Source: Neurospora crassa OR74A | Lineage: Eukaryota > Ascomycota > Sordariomycetes > Sordariales > Sordariaceae | Assembly (NCBI RefSeq): GCF_000182925.2 | Contig: NC_026503.1 | Span: forward strand, 558,001 to 622,000 | Direction: 5' to 3' | DNA: 64,000 nt | Shown here: positions 23,821 to 34,399 of the stretch, in pieces | Numbering within the stretch: the stretch's first letter is position 1 | How the letters are laid out: every line of letters begins with the position of its first letter | The notes under the pieces: model-generated | Databases searched by the model: none | Seen by the model: only the letters and a program-made list of their open reading frames with translations | Told to the model about the DNA's origin: nothing | Position numbers and translations under genes: made by a program

Positions 23821-24770
23821 TCACTGCTTCGCCTCGGCCTCCAAGTCCGCAATCTTCTTCTCCGCCCTCTTATACCCTTCCTCCTCCTTCAACCTTGCCA
23901 CATAGTCAAACACCTTGGGAAACTTTTCCTTCAATTTCCCCTTTGCAGCCTCCCCTGCGAGAACCTCCGCCCTCGGCACCATCAACAGCGGAAAGCTAAT
24001 CAGGATATCCGCCGCCGTCAACTTGTCGCCGCAGACGTACTTGCCGCCGTTGGGCGATGTCTCCAGTAGCTGCTGGATAAAGGCGCAGTGCTTCTCAATG
24101 TTGGGAACGACGAAGAAGTTGTTCACCCTGCCGGCGACGGTGGCGGTGATGGGGCGGATGAAGAAGGGGACTTTGGGGCCGGACATGACTGCAAGCAACC
24201 GATGTTTGTTAGAATCCCGGTGGTGTCCTGAAAGAGTACATACACAGAGACAAAGACGGAAAACTCACGGGAAAGAATCAGGGCCACAAGCAAAGGCGGC
24301 ATCAAGCTGCCCTCGGAATAATACAGCAAATGCTGCCATCTCATCCACTCCTCCGTCTCGCCGCCCAGCTTTCCTTCTTGTCCATCCTTGTACTTGTTGG
24401 GAACCAGAGTGGTGTCCTTGCCAAAGTGTTCGCACAAGTACTGGGCAATGAAGGGACTCTCGGCCAGGACTATCTCCTTGGCGCCGGGCTCAGTAGGCTG
24501 GACCGTGACAACGGGCGATTTGCCTAGCGGATGGACCTTTTCCAGCTCGGCGGGCGCGAGCATGTCCTTGCCGCGATGGAAGATCTTGACGTCGTACGGG
24601 ACGCCGAGCTCCTCGAGGAGCCAGACCATGCGCTGTGCGCGGGACTCATTGAGCCTGTGTAGTGAAAATTGTTAGTGATGTATTATCGCACACCTCGCTG
24701 CGGGAACCTAGTACTATAGGCATCCATACCAGTAGAGCGTTATCTTGGGGTGATCTGTGGTGGTCGCCAT
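23821..24770 (-). CDS. Glutathione S-transferase, Gtt1-like, three exons
   Basis: Exons 24730-24770, 24269-24654 and 23821-24188 join in frame to 264 residues. The first intron has donor GTATGG and acceptor CACAG; the second has donor GTGAGT and acceptor TGCAG. The N-terminal thioredoxin-like domain reads ITLYWLNESRAQRMVWLLEELGVPY, with HPLGKSPVV (cis-Pro loop) and LAESPFIAQYL, where Glu-Ser contact the glutathione gamma-glutamyl group. The alpha-helical C-terminal domain includes WMRWQHLLYYSEGSLMPPLL and GDKLTAADILISFPLL. This matches fungal Gtt1-type transferases, which conjugate glutathione to electrophiles and act in oxidative stress and detoxification. The protein ends in a charged helix and shows no clear ER signal. 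Intron phases support the model. Its physiological substrate cannot be told from sequence. Confidence 0.9.
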
Positions 24771-26621
24771 TTTGTCCGTCTTGTCCCGTCAGCAAACACA
24801 CAAGTATGATCCTTGGAAGTGATTGAGGGAGGGATTGATGTTAAGTATCAACTGCCGGAGACTTTTGACTGTCCATCGCATCACATCGCACATCAGATGA
24901 TTGGCATTACACCCGACCAGCATCGGAAAGAAGAAAAGAAAAAAAAAATGGTCCTGATGACGTTGTGCTGGGATACCTACACCATCACCAACCCGCTAGC
25001 ACCCGCTAAAAGCGGAAGGCTGGGCAGACGGGCGTATTACCGGATCTGGTTCCAGCGACTGGGATTGCGATCCGATCGCCAGGAACCTCGGCTTCATCGC
25101 CGCCAATCAACACCACCACTGGAGAATGACATGTCCCAATTGAGCACTTCTGACTGCTTCCAAATGGTAGGCAGCTCGGTCTGACTCGCAGATGGAGTGA
25201 GCACTAATGAGTCGAAACTTGAGATTTTGGGGGCCGAGACTTAATGAGACTCAGATGCACATGTCGCAGCGAATCTGGGGGAATAAAATTGGTGGCGTGA
25301 AGGATGATGATTGATCAATGGATTGTCCAGAGACACTGGTCGGTGTTGCACCCATCGCAGCCAACACATGTTTGCGATGAAGGAAACAGAAGAGGTTGTC
25401 TTGGCGAGATGTGAGAGAAATGAGCAAAGTGTTAAAGCAACAGAGAGAAAAGGTTAGAAAAGGAAGAAGGAGAACAGAAGAAGAAAAAAGAGGAACAAGA
25501 CACAAAATAGGTACAGATAAGCTGACAAGAACCCACAGTCATCGGCTCGGTAAACACTGCGCATCATGTTGCTTGACCAGTAGTTCAGGGTCCAGGTAAA
25601 TAGTCGACCAAACTGCAAACATGAGCAAACCTCGGGATCTCGGTAGTTACCGGCTATTGACTAGGTATCCTAGTCATGATTCAAGGAGATATCAATGCTG
25701 GTCATACTCAGGGTGATTTTATCGCCAGCTGCTCGGAGTCTACATGAAGCTATCCAGTCTTCAAAGCCCGAGAACTCAGCATCACTAGACTCGACTGTAT
25801 CCGATTGATATCCCCGGATCCTCGGCCCTCTCACTTTCTTCTCCCCGACCATCAACCGAAGCCAAAGCCCGTGCCGTCTCCCATTGGGCCCGAAGAGATC
25901 CCAACACAGTCCTGATACCATCTCACATTCCACCAGAAGCCCCACGGCCTGAATAACCGTCTATTTTGGTACCTTGTTTTCGCCAAGTCTACTTCAATAA
26001 TGCTCTTAATCACTGAACACCTCCAAAGAAACACTGTTCACAAGTCTCGCCTCACAAGACCATCAAACCCTTCGCAAGAAATGTTGCTCAAATGAATTAC
26101 CCATCTCAAGAGGCCAGATTCTCGCAAAGTAGAACAATACGCATTAAAGAGCCTATTCAGCCCTATTCACAGCCGTTGAACCCCTGTGGCGCTTTGTTTA
26201 CCTTCCCCTCGGTTGTGAGCCACCGGCAACCACGCGGTGGATGGTTTCTTTGTCTATGACCACGATTACTCGCCCATCTCGGAAACTAAAATTGGTCAGG
26301 GGTACAGAGGGCATTCTTGACTACAATATTTCGGCATTGTGTGGTGCACGATGAGGCGATTTGACTATGGGTATGCAAATGGCTTGAAAGTCGCCATCTG
26401 GTGGGTGGACTTGATGATACAGTAGAACTGGACAGTAGACTCGGGGACTCGGGACTCAAGGAAATATAAAAGATCCTTCTTGTCTCGTACACACCTGGTC
26501 CGAGGGTGCTCTGTTCTGTCTTCTCAAGTCGATTACATCCATTCTTTCATCTCGCGACTTCTGTGTCGACAGATATCTATCATTCACTCTTTACCAATCT
26601 CTGTAAAGCCCAACAAGAACC
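24771..26621. other. Intergenic region between glutathione transferase and secreted-protein genes
   Basis: No supported gene. It is the shared upstream region of two divergent genes. A TATA-like AATATAAAAG lies at about 26462, roughly 150 bp before the secreted-protein start. Confidence 0.5.
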
Positions 26622-27426
26622 ATGCTTTTCACCAAGGTCTTCCTGCCTCTCACGGCCCTTTTGGCGACAACCACAGCCGTAAGTATCCTTTCCCTTTCCC
26701 TTTTCCTCCCCCTCCCCTCCTTTCTCTTTTTTCCTCCCCACCTCAACCACTAACCACTAACCCTCACCCCCATCACCCTACTCACAGGCCCCCACGTCCC
26801 CCGACGAAGACTCCTCCCCCCTCCTCTCCTTCCCCTCCTCCCTCCCTCCCTCCTTCGACCCTTACAACGACATCCCCACCGACATTGATGACCTCTCCAC
26901 CTCTTTCAACACCACGACGCTCCTAGCAACCCGCAACCCCGACCTCGCCGGCCGGGACCAAGCCACGTACAGGGGGCCCTACACGTACACGACGCACTAC
27001 TGCGGTGCGCCGCGCTCGTGGGCCACCCTGAGCGCCATCCACGACGGCGTGAGTTATCTGTACGGCCTAAAGGGACAGCCGCGCTTGGGCGCCAACCAGT
27101 GCAGTCGCGTGAGCTGTAGTTGGAATTCGGCCATTGTTGTTTGTAATGATGTACGTACCTATACTTGTCTCTGTCGGTCTCTATTCTTTGGTGGTCATGT
27201 TGAAGAAGAAAAAGGTGAGAGAGGATGAACCTAATGCTAACGAGAGACATAAAAAAATACACAGAACAACCACGACATTACCTTGCGGTCCTGGGGTAGT
27301 ATCGCCGAGGCTGCCTCCTTCCTTACGAGCAAGTGCTTCAAGTACATGGGTGGCCAGACGCGCATTGGTGGCCAAGTCTTTTTCAAGGAGAGGTGGAATG
27401 TGTTTATCACGGTGAACAAGTGCTAG
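26622..27426 (+). CDS. Secreted cysteine-rich small protein, three exons
   Basis: Exons 26622-26678, 26788-27150 and 27265-27426 give 193 residues, all in phase 0. Donors are GTAAGT and GTACGT; acceptors are CACAG and ACAG. Residues 1-19 (MLFTKVFLPLTALLATTTA) are a signal peptide, and the first intron falls exactly at its end. A Ser/Pro/Asp-rich region with two NTT/NST-like sites follows. The mature core holds six cysteines (YCG, QCS, SCS, VCND, KCF and the terminal KC), enough for three disulfides. The motif SRVSCSWNSAIVVCND and the SWGSIAEAA/GGQVFF pattern are ones I associate with a family of fungal secreted proteins of unknown role. The Met lies in an AACCATG context. It could be a cell-surface or effector-like protein, but no activity can be assigned. 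Confidence 0.85.
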
Positions 27427-27532
27427 AGTAGTCTAGTGGGAGGCTTGCTTTGTCGAATGGAGAGTGGTCATTGTCGGAAGGAAGCCTGGGACTGCTGTTC
27501 TTTGGATTCCAATCTGTTTTTTTTCCCTTCAC

Positions 27533-27568
<36 letters not shown>

Positions 27569-27806
27569 GTTTTTCTGACCGGTGGGACTGATGATGGTTT
27601 GAGCCTGCGGTGCTCTCTCCCTACTTCACGTCTCCTTTATGTACTACACTCGTTCTTGTATTTATTGTCTGTATTGTAATTCGGAGATCTGGATGGATAC
27701 CTATGCTCTTTTGATCAGTTTGACGAAAATTGATATTCCAAGTGTTGAACCTCAATCCATGCTCTTCCGTATCCTACATCCACTTGCTTGACAATTGACA
27801 CCATAC
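27427..27806. other. Convergent intergenic spacer with CA microsatellite
   Basis: 3' flanks of two convergent genes. It contains an interrupted CA tract at 27530-27567. Confidence 0.6.
27530..27567. repeat. CA dinucleotide microsatellite
   Basis: About eighteen CA units with one AA interruption, located in the 3' flank of the secreted-protein gene. Confidence 0.92.
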
Positions 27807-29729
27807 TCAAGCTAGTGGCAACAAGAAGTCCTCAAAGAACTGCTGTGTGGACTGCTCGAGATTGTCATCCAGTGCCGAGACCTTTGCCACGTCTATTGTG
27901 ATTACCTCCATTAATATACGCTCCTTGACAAGGAAGTGTCATGTGGGGAGCAAAACTTACAGTGATCCGGCCTGACAATGACCAAGGCTCCCTTTGCTGG
28001 ATCAATGCCGTAGGCTTCATAGGCATGGCCATGTCCAGAGTTGTAGCTCTCATCATCAGCATACACCTTGAACAGACATTTCTGCTGCCACTTCCCTGTT
28101 ACAGGAGTGAAGAACTCTGGGATCTGTTCCTGCTCGACCTTCTTCCTGTCACCGAAGATGACAAGCACGCGATCAACAACGCTGTCTGGGTAAGCGTCGA
28201 CAGGAGTGAAACGCTTGACAATATTGTCGAGAGCTTGCGAGATCTAGAAGCGACGTTAGTCATGCGCGTATCAGACTGTTCAAGGGGTGTCGGCCTACCT
28301 TCTCAAGCCTTGCCTTACTCTCCTCCTTCGAAATATCCCCCGCAAACACCACAAGATACCACTGCCCATCTGCCGGCAGCCCCTTGACCAACTGCATCGC
28401 CTTGGCATCGCAAAACCGGACCACTTGCGCAGTCGGAAACCTCATGCCAACCGTGACCTTCCCCACAACCTCTTTATCCCGCTCCCCCACCTCCACCACC
28501 CCCGAAGCATCATACTGAATCGCCTGTCCGGCCGTGTACCTCCCCGCCTGGACAAACATCTCAGCAAACTGGTCCTGGCTGATGCCATGCTCCTCCCTAT
28601 ACTTGGAATTGAACAGCTTCGTGAACCCGCGATCAAACTCAATCAGCTCCGTTGCCGTCTTCTCGCGCTCAATCACATACGACTCCAGCAGCGGCTTGGG
28701 TTTGCCCAGTCCCTTGAGAATCATGCCCAGTTTCCAGCCAATGTTGTGGCCATCTTGCAAACTGACATTCATGCCCTGCCCAGCCTTGGGCGAATGCGTG
28801 TGGCATGCATCGCCTGTGAGGAAGACACGGTGGTTCTTGTGGAAGTAATCGGCTCTTCGCTGCCCGATGGCGTAGGCGGACCACCAGAAGGTATCGGCAA
28901 AGTCCATCTCGTAAGGGCGAAAAATCAGGCGAGCGTGGTGCTGGAGGTCTTGTAGCGTGACGTTGCTCGCCTTTGTCCCCGCCGGCAGTTCAATGTAGAA
29001 GCGCACCATGGCATCGCCCTCGCGCGGGATGATCAAGAGGTTGCCCACCGACGAGTTGATGGCCGTCTTCTTGCGGATATCAGGAAAGTTGGTGCGCGGG
29101 TAGATGTCCATGACGCCCCAGACGGCATCGGTGCTGTCGCCGACCATCTTGAACCCCAGAGACTTGCGGATGATGGAGTGAGCGCCGTCGCAGCCGAGGA
29201 CGTACTTGGCGCGGTAGGTCTTGGCGATGCCATCGGCTGTGACGGCGTCGACGCGGACAGGGTAGGAGGAGAGATCGGTGATGTCGACGGACTCATCGAC
29301 TTGGACGCCCTTGACTTCGGTGCTGTACTGGATGGGCGGCTGAGGTCCAAGCTGGCTGATCATCAACTCGTTGAGACGGGCTTGGTTGAGGATGACGTGT
29401 GGCTGGTGGCTGATTTCGGTCTCCTTGTCGGGAGCGTAGCGTGTCCTCTGGATGTTGTCCCTGTGTCCGCCCTCGATGTTTTGCGCCCAGAAAGCGAGTT
29501 CAAGAACATGGTAGGCTTCCCTTAGCATGTCCTCGCCGATGCCGAAGCTGTCAAAGATCTCGACGGTGCGAGTCTGGACACCATCAGCCTGGCCGATCTT
29601 GAGGGGTCCATCACGGCGCTCGAGGACCTTGTAGTTGATACCGAAGCGGGCGAGCCAGACGGCGGCGCAGAGACCGGCCGAACCGGACCCACAGATGAGG
29701 ACGTCGACCTTTTCTTGATCTGATGACAT
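27807..29729 (-). CDS. Phenol 2-monooxygenase-type FAD-dependent aromatic hydroxylase, three exons
   Basis: Exons 28299-29729, 27961-28243 and 27807-27892 join in frame to 599 residues. The start MSSDQEKVDVL lies just before the dinucleotide fold; an in-frame Met lies 11 codons upstream. Class A flavoprotein motifs are plain: GSGSAG (14-19, FAD fold), GCDGAHSIIRKSLGF (179-193, DG motif) and RVFLTGDACHTHSPKAGQGMN (301-321, GD motif contacting FAD ribityl). The C-terminal segment after residue 480, with VDRVLVIFGD.., GIDPAKGALVIVRPDHYVAKVS, is the thioredoxin-like PHOX domain of phenol hydroxylases. Such enzymes add one oxygen atom to phenolics using NADPH. The last short exon (acceptor AATAG) completes RPDHYV. 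It is first of three same-strand enzyme genes. Substrate unknown. Confidence 0.92.
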
Positions 29730-30354
29730 GGTACGACTATATGTGTACATATGGGGGTACAAGGGTATATTTCATGGTTGCAAATGGTGGGCGTCCATGA
29801 CGGGCTCTTTATCGTGACTCTTCCCGTTCCCAGAGTATCCGGTGACCCGATGACCAGGTTGTGGTCGGTAGTAGACGGCGTGATGGCGGCGCCGGCGATC
29901 CATGTACCGCGAGGGGTTCGGGAGCGTCCCGGGTGTGGTGACAATGGCGTTGCCGCGGTGGTAGTCTCGGAATGTCTGTCGTGGAAAGGAAAGCGACCAG
30001 GAGGTATTCCACACACACGGCGTGGTCAGCGGTCAAATGTGGGGACCCGAACGCGGCTTCTTCAGTTAGGCTCCTCTTCCCCGCATCCTCATTCAGCGTT
30101 CGGCTTGTCAAACAGTTAAAGCATCTTGGCAGGGCAATCCCCCTCGGGACTTTTACTTGGACTTGGGGGCAATCGTATTCCCGGGAGGCGCTGTACCCAT
30201 TCTTCAAACACCAAACACCAAACACCAAACACCAAACACCACCTCAACATGGACCTCACTGACTACAAGACAACCCAATATATACGACATTCACATAGGT
30301 ACCTAGAGGTAGGAAATGGATTCTACCTACGCCTACGACAACTTACTAGACTAC
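29730..30354. other. Intergenic region with ACCAAAC heptamer repeat
   Basis: Presumed promoter of the aromatic hydroxylase and 3' flank of the hydrolase gene. It contains about five CAAACAC heptamers at 30205-30240. Confidence 0.55.
30205..30240. repeat. Heptanucleotide (CAAACAC)n tandem repeat
   Basis: Five adjacent units with little divergence in non-coding DNA. Confidence 0.85.
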
Positions 30355-31320
30355 TTACTCCCTCCTCTCCAACCCGCGAAGATCCCCTCCCCTCCCCATC
30401 AAATCCTCCCTCTCCTCCTCTTCCACCAACTCCGTCTCGACCACATCCCTCCTCAACCCCTCGTCCACCTCCACGCCCGCACACTTCGCAATGAACTCAC
30501 ACAACATCTCCTCCGCCGTCCCCGCATTGCCCATCAACGAATGATTATCCCCATCAAACATCTCCATCTGTCTATCCCCCTTTTCTCCATACATCTTATA
30601 CAACCGCTCCGCGCACGCCGGGCTCATCGTCCTGTCTCCCGTGCCATGCAGCAGTAGCACCGGTCTGGGCGCCAGCTTGCGAATCCCCTCTTCCGCATCC
30701 AGTGTCTGGCTCGCTACCGTCGCGCACCCGATGACGCGCTGATCGGCGCCTGCCACTGCAAAGACCGGCGCGCCGCCAAAGGACCACCCGACCAGCACGA
30801 ACCGGTCGAGTCCGTATAGATCCTGCAGGTACTTCATGCTGGCGTAGACATCAGCGACGCAGTGCTTGCTGCGGGCCGGGTATCGCCAGTCGAGTCGGAG
30901 CGTCGGGATGCCCGAGGACAGCGTGGCGAGCTTGCAAGCCAGGGAGAGGTAGATGGACGACGGGCCAGTGACGCCCCCGCCAGCGCCGGAGAGGAGGATG
31001 GCGGCCGTACGGTGGTGGACTTGGAATGGGTCCGGGGCGGTGAAATTGGGCGGCATGTGCAGGAAGCCAGGGACAAACCCGTTGGGGGCGTCGTCCACGT
31101 CGATGGTGACGGGCTCGATGGTGGATTCTTGGTGGGTGGTGGCGGTGAGACGGTCGAGATGGGGTGGCTTCTTGACCGAGACGTACTCGTTGATGGAGTG
31201 CGGCTTGCCCTGGGGCATTTGGGACGCCGCCGAGAGGGAGACGCCCGGTGTTGTGCTCGCCATGTCGCTGACGATTCGCCTGATGATGTTGCCGGAAAGA
31301 CGAAGGCCTTGGGAAAGCAT
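30355..31320 (-). CDS. Alpha/beta hydrolase, dienelactone-hydrolase-like
   Basis: Single-exon gene of up to 321 residues. The fold is shown by ILLSGAGGGVTGPSS (oxyanion region), the nucleophile elbow GWSFGG with Ser180, the acid HGTGDRT with Asp229, and FDGDNHSL with His260: a complete Ser-Asp-His triad in the usual order. This indicates an active serine hydrolase acting on an ester, lactone or amide. Met1 and Met20 (MASTTPG) are both possible starts. The first 20 residues are basic and hydrophobic (LRLSGNIIRRIV) and could be a weak organelle-targeting sequence. The C terminus is a charged Glu/Arg tail. It lies between two flavin monooxygenase genes on the same strand, which suggests but does not prove a shared pathway. 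Confidence 0.85.
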   Translation of the reverse strand: MLSQGLRLSGNIIRRIVSDMASTTPGVSLSAASQMPQGKPHSINEYVSVKKPPHLDRLTATTHQESTIEPVTIDVDDAPNGFVPGFLHMPPNFTAPDPFQVHHRTAAILLSGAGGGVTGPSSIYLSLACKLATLSSGIPTLRLDWRYPARSKHCVADVYASMKYLQDLYGLDRFVLVGWSFGGAPVFAVAGADQRVIGCATVASQTLDAEEGIRKLAPRPVLLLHGTGDRTMSPACAERLYKMYGEKGDRQMEMFDGDNHSLMGNAGTAEEMLCEFIAKCAGVEVDEGLRRDVVETELVEEEEREDLMGRGGDLRGLERRE

Positions 31321-32193
31321 CTCTTGTTCGCGGTGTAGGAAATCTGTTTAATAGGTTCTTGTCGGTGATGTTAGGTTGATACTCTGGTCAGGAATGTTCC
31401 CAACAGTGACACAAGGTAAAAAGGCATCATGACTTTCCCATGTTTTCGTTGCTTACCCCAACATTACTCTGTTGGTGAAATCACCTTGATGATGTCAACC
31501 TGACGCTAAGGTGTTCATCTGACCGTTTTGACTCCAAATCGTCAAAAGGACGAATAGGATGCCCTACTCGGCCCCGCCATCCCGTCCATTGTATCCCATC
31601 GCATGTTGGGATTCATGGTATTCAGGCAGGTGTGATGCTATCTTAACATGCTGAACGGCCGATGGTAGGACAAACCAAGACACAACGTTGGCAGATCCAG
31701 ATTACCGAATATCGATCTGTTATTCGGCTTGCTGACGTCCAGGTATACTTTCTCGGAGAAGGTTGGGTTGGAAATAGGGTCATTCATCGTGCGTTCAAAC
31801 CCTATCAATCACACAGTCTCAACATATGGCTTCACAAACATGTTCCTGGTACCGAGCATATCATGGATAGATAGACAAAAATGTCACCCGAACGCTCTAA
31901 TTCCTTCATAACAGACGTCTCAAGACCTCTAAGGCAGTCTTAACCACCTTCTGATAGTTTAGAAATACCCCATAAATCTATGAGCAAGTTCTTTGCCACT
32001 AAACCAGTCCAATCCTCTACCCCCGAACTTCAATTCTGCCCATCTATCCTAGCCCTCGTCTTCTTCCGTCTCTTTCCTTCAGTTACGACTCCGCGTCCAA
32101 CCGCATCTTCTCCCTCATCCACCTTCCCTCCACCCCATTAACCATATCCTTCTTCGATCCCAATCCCATCCCCCTCTCCCCCTTCATTCCGAG
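31321..32193. other. Intergenic region, no gene seen
   Basis: Upstream DNA of the hydrolase and 3' flank of the flavin monooxygenase. It is pyrimidine-rich near 32040-32190. No domain-bearing frame is present. Confidence 0.5.
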
Positions 32194-34399
32194 TCATTCC
32201 TTCCCCTTCTTCCTCTTTATCAAATCATCAACTCCTACCAACACCCCAACAACACTAGCATAAACCCACACCAACAGACTCACCGGTCCAAAGATCATCA
32301 TGGGCAACAAACTCAAGCAGAAATGCTCCCAAAACCATCTCCGTCGCTTAATCATCCTCCACAACTCCGTCTCCATCACTTCCTCTGCCCCCTCCCACCT
32401 CCACGGCCCCTTCATCCTAAACTTGACATTATAATTCGCTCCCAGTCCCCAAACAAGCGGCAATTTCCACCCAATTTCTATCTTCCTCTTCTTCTTCTTC
32501 TTCTCTGTCTTTTTCCACGTCACATCACCTCCCCCCCTTTCCCACAAAAAAGCACCCACCCCCCTCTCCCACAATCCCCTCCTCAACACCTCCATAACCC
32601 CCATAGCAGAATCCATATCCAATCCCAATTGGTACACATAACTCTCATGATCCACCCCATACTTGACCCTGCTCTCAGCCGGGTGCCGCAACCGATAATG
32701 TTCTTCATCCTTCGGGTCCAACGGCCGCGGAATCCAATGGGGCGCAACCAAGTGCACAATCCACAATTGGGCCTGCATCTCTGCTAAAGGCGGGATGGCG
32801 CCTAGACTTGGTCGCAAAAAGCCAATGAATCCCACTGAAGGGTCGTCGCGGTTCCAGATACCGCGGACATTGCGCTCCGTGTGCTCGACTGCGTACCGCC
32901 GGCGGCGGGCTGCCTTGCCACTTTTGCTGCTGCTGCTGCTGCTGCAGAGAGAGGAAGCGTTATGGGCTGTGAAAAAGGGGTATTCCTGGTTGTATCCCGT
33001 GCAGAAAATGACCATGTCGGGCTTGATGGTCTGCTGGCGCATGCGCTCCCATTCGGGCCGGTGGTTATTCTGGAAGGTGACGATGCCCTGCGAAGAAATG
33101 GATTGCGGCCAGGGAGCCAGGTCGATGTACCGGCCGCCTGTGTCTTTGAGAGTCGAGCCGATGAGGGCGGAGCGGATCCTCGAAAGAAGGGTGGGAGGGG
33201 TGGGGGAGGGTTGGAGGTGTTTGTAGGGGTACGAGATGTAAGGGGCGGCATTGGAGGATTTGTTGAAGAAGACTATATGTCAGTTAGTACAATCTTGGTG
33301 GCCGAGGGGGGTTTGTAACAAGGAGAACATACTTCGGCTGACATGATTCTTTTGCGGATCAGGTTCTCCAACAATTTGATCCAATCCTTCGGGCGTACCC
33401 GTGTTCAGCCACAGGAACGTCCGTACGTAAATATTGTAAAATGTCCAGAGCGCCGTGTGGTTCCGAAGTAAGGGATGGACGTAAGCCGTGTCAAACAGGC
33501 TTGCACGTGCGTTGTCCAAGGGGACTGTCAGCTCACCACTGGATTTACGGCCCAAAATGGGAAACAGGACAGGACTGAGGTTTCTCTGTTCGTTTTTTTT
33601 TTCCCCTTTGTCAGCACAAGCTCACCCAGACTCCTTTGTTTGAGGGTACTAATGCAAGTGGCACTGAACAGTCCTTGTGGCTCAAGGGAATCTACCTTTG
33701 GGGCAAAGTGAAAGCCACTTCGATGGCACATGACGACTCGCTTGGTCTGCGAAGTCACTGCCATCCAGGATAGATCCGAACCCGTTTCCCCGCTACCGAG
33801 AATCATGACCGTCTTGTCGACGCCGAACTGCTTCTTCTCCTTAAACTGGGAGGAGTGCATTTTGACGGGGACGTGTTCGATACCAGGGATATCGGGGATA
33901 TGGGGAGTGACGTGAAGACCGGAGCAGACGGCTATGGCATCGCATTCCCATTCCGAGGTCTCTCCAGTTATCTTGGCGGTACAAGCAACGACATGTTTCC
34001 CCTTGAGCGTCCTTGTCACTGAATCGACTCGCGTGTTGAGGTGGATGTTGGGCCATAGGTTAAAATGCGTGCAATACTCGTTGAGATAATGCACATATCG
34101 CTTGGCAGACATAAAGTCTCCATCGGCCTTTGAGGCTCTAAAGTCGGAAAAGGTGGTGAGTTGAGTTGATGAGACCAGCTGGGGAAAGGACGGTCAGTGT
34201 CTGGAGGTATTATCTTTGAAAGGGCCGCAAATACCTCAGCGTCTTCATAGGTCCTGGCGTGAAACGTTCCTCCCACGGCATCGTCACTCTCAAAAAGGTG
34301 CGCCTCGATGGGTTCAACTCCGAGAAACTGATGCGCGGTAAGGAGATATTTGAGAGTGACAAGTCCGGAAGGACCGCCTCCAATGACAGCAACTCTCAT
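32194..34399 (-). CDS. Flavin-containing monooxygenase (FMO-like) with C-terminal membrane segment, four exons
   Basis: Exons 34235-34399, 33696-34178, 33333-33585 and 32194-33272 join to 659 residues. Donors are GTATTT, GTAGAT and GTATGT. The FAD site is MRVAVIGGGPSGLVTLKYL (GxGxxG at 7-12). VKMHSSQF, before the second fold, matches the place of the FMO fingerprint His. The NADPH site is ILGSGETGSD (181-190). FCTGYNQEYPFF (about 390-401) is the FATGY-type motif. A Ser run and an Arg-rich patch follow it and look like an insertion. The last 45 residues contain a long hydrophobic stretch (LLPMMIFGPVSLLVWVYASVVGVLVG) and a Lys-rich end (RKKGKE), suggesting a tail anchor in the ER with cytosolic lysines. 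Expected reaction: NADPH-dependent oxygenation of N- or S-containing, or carbonyl, compounds. Confidence 0.9.
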
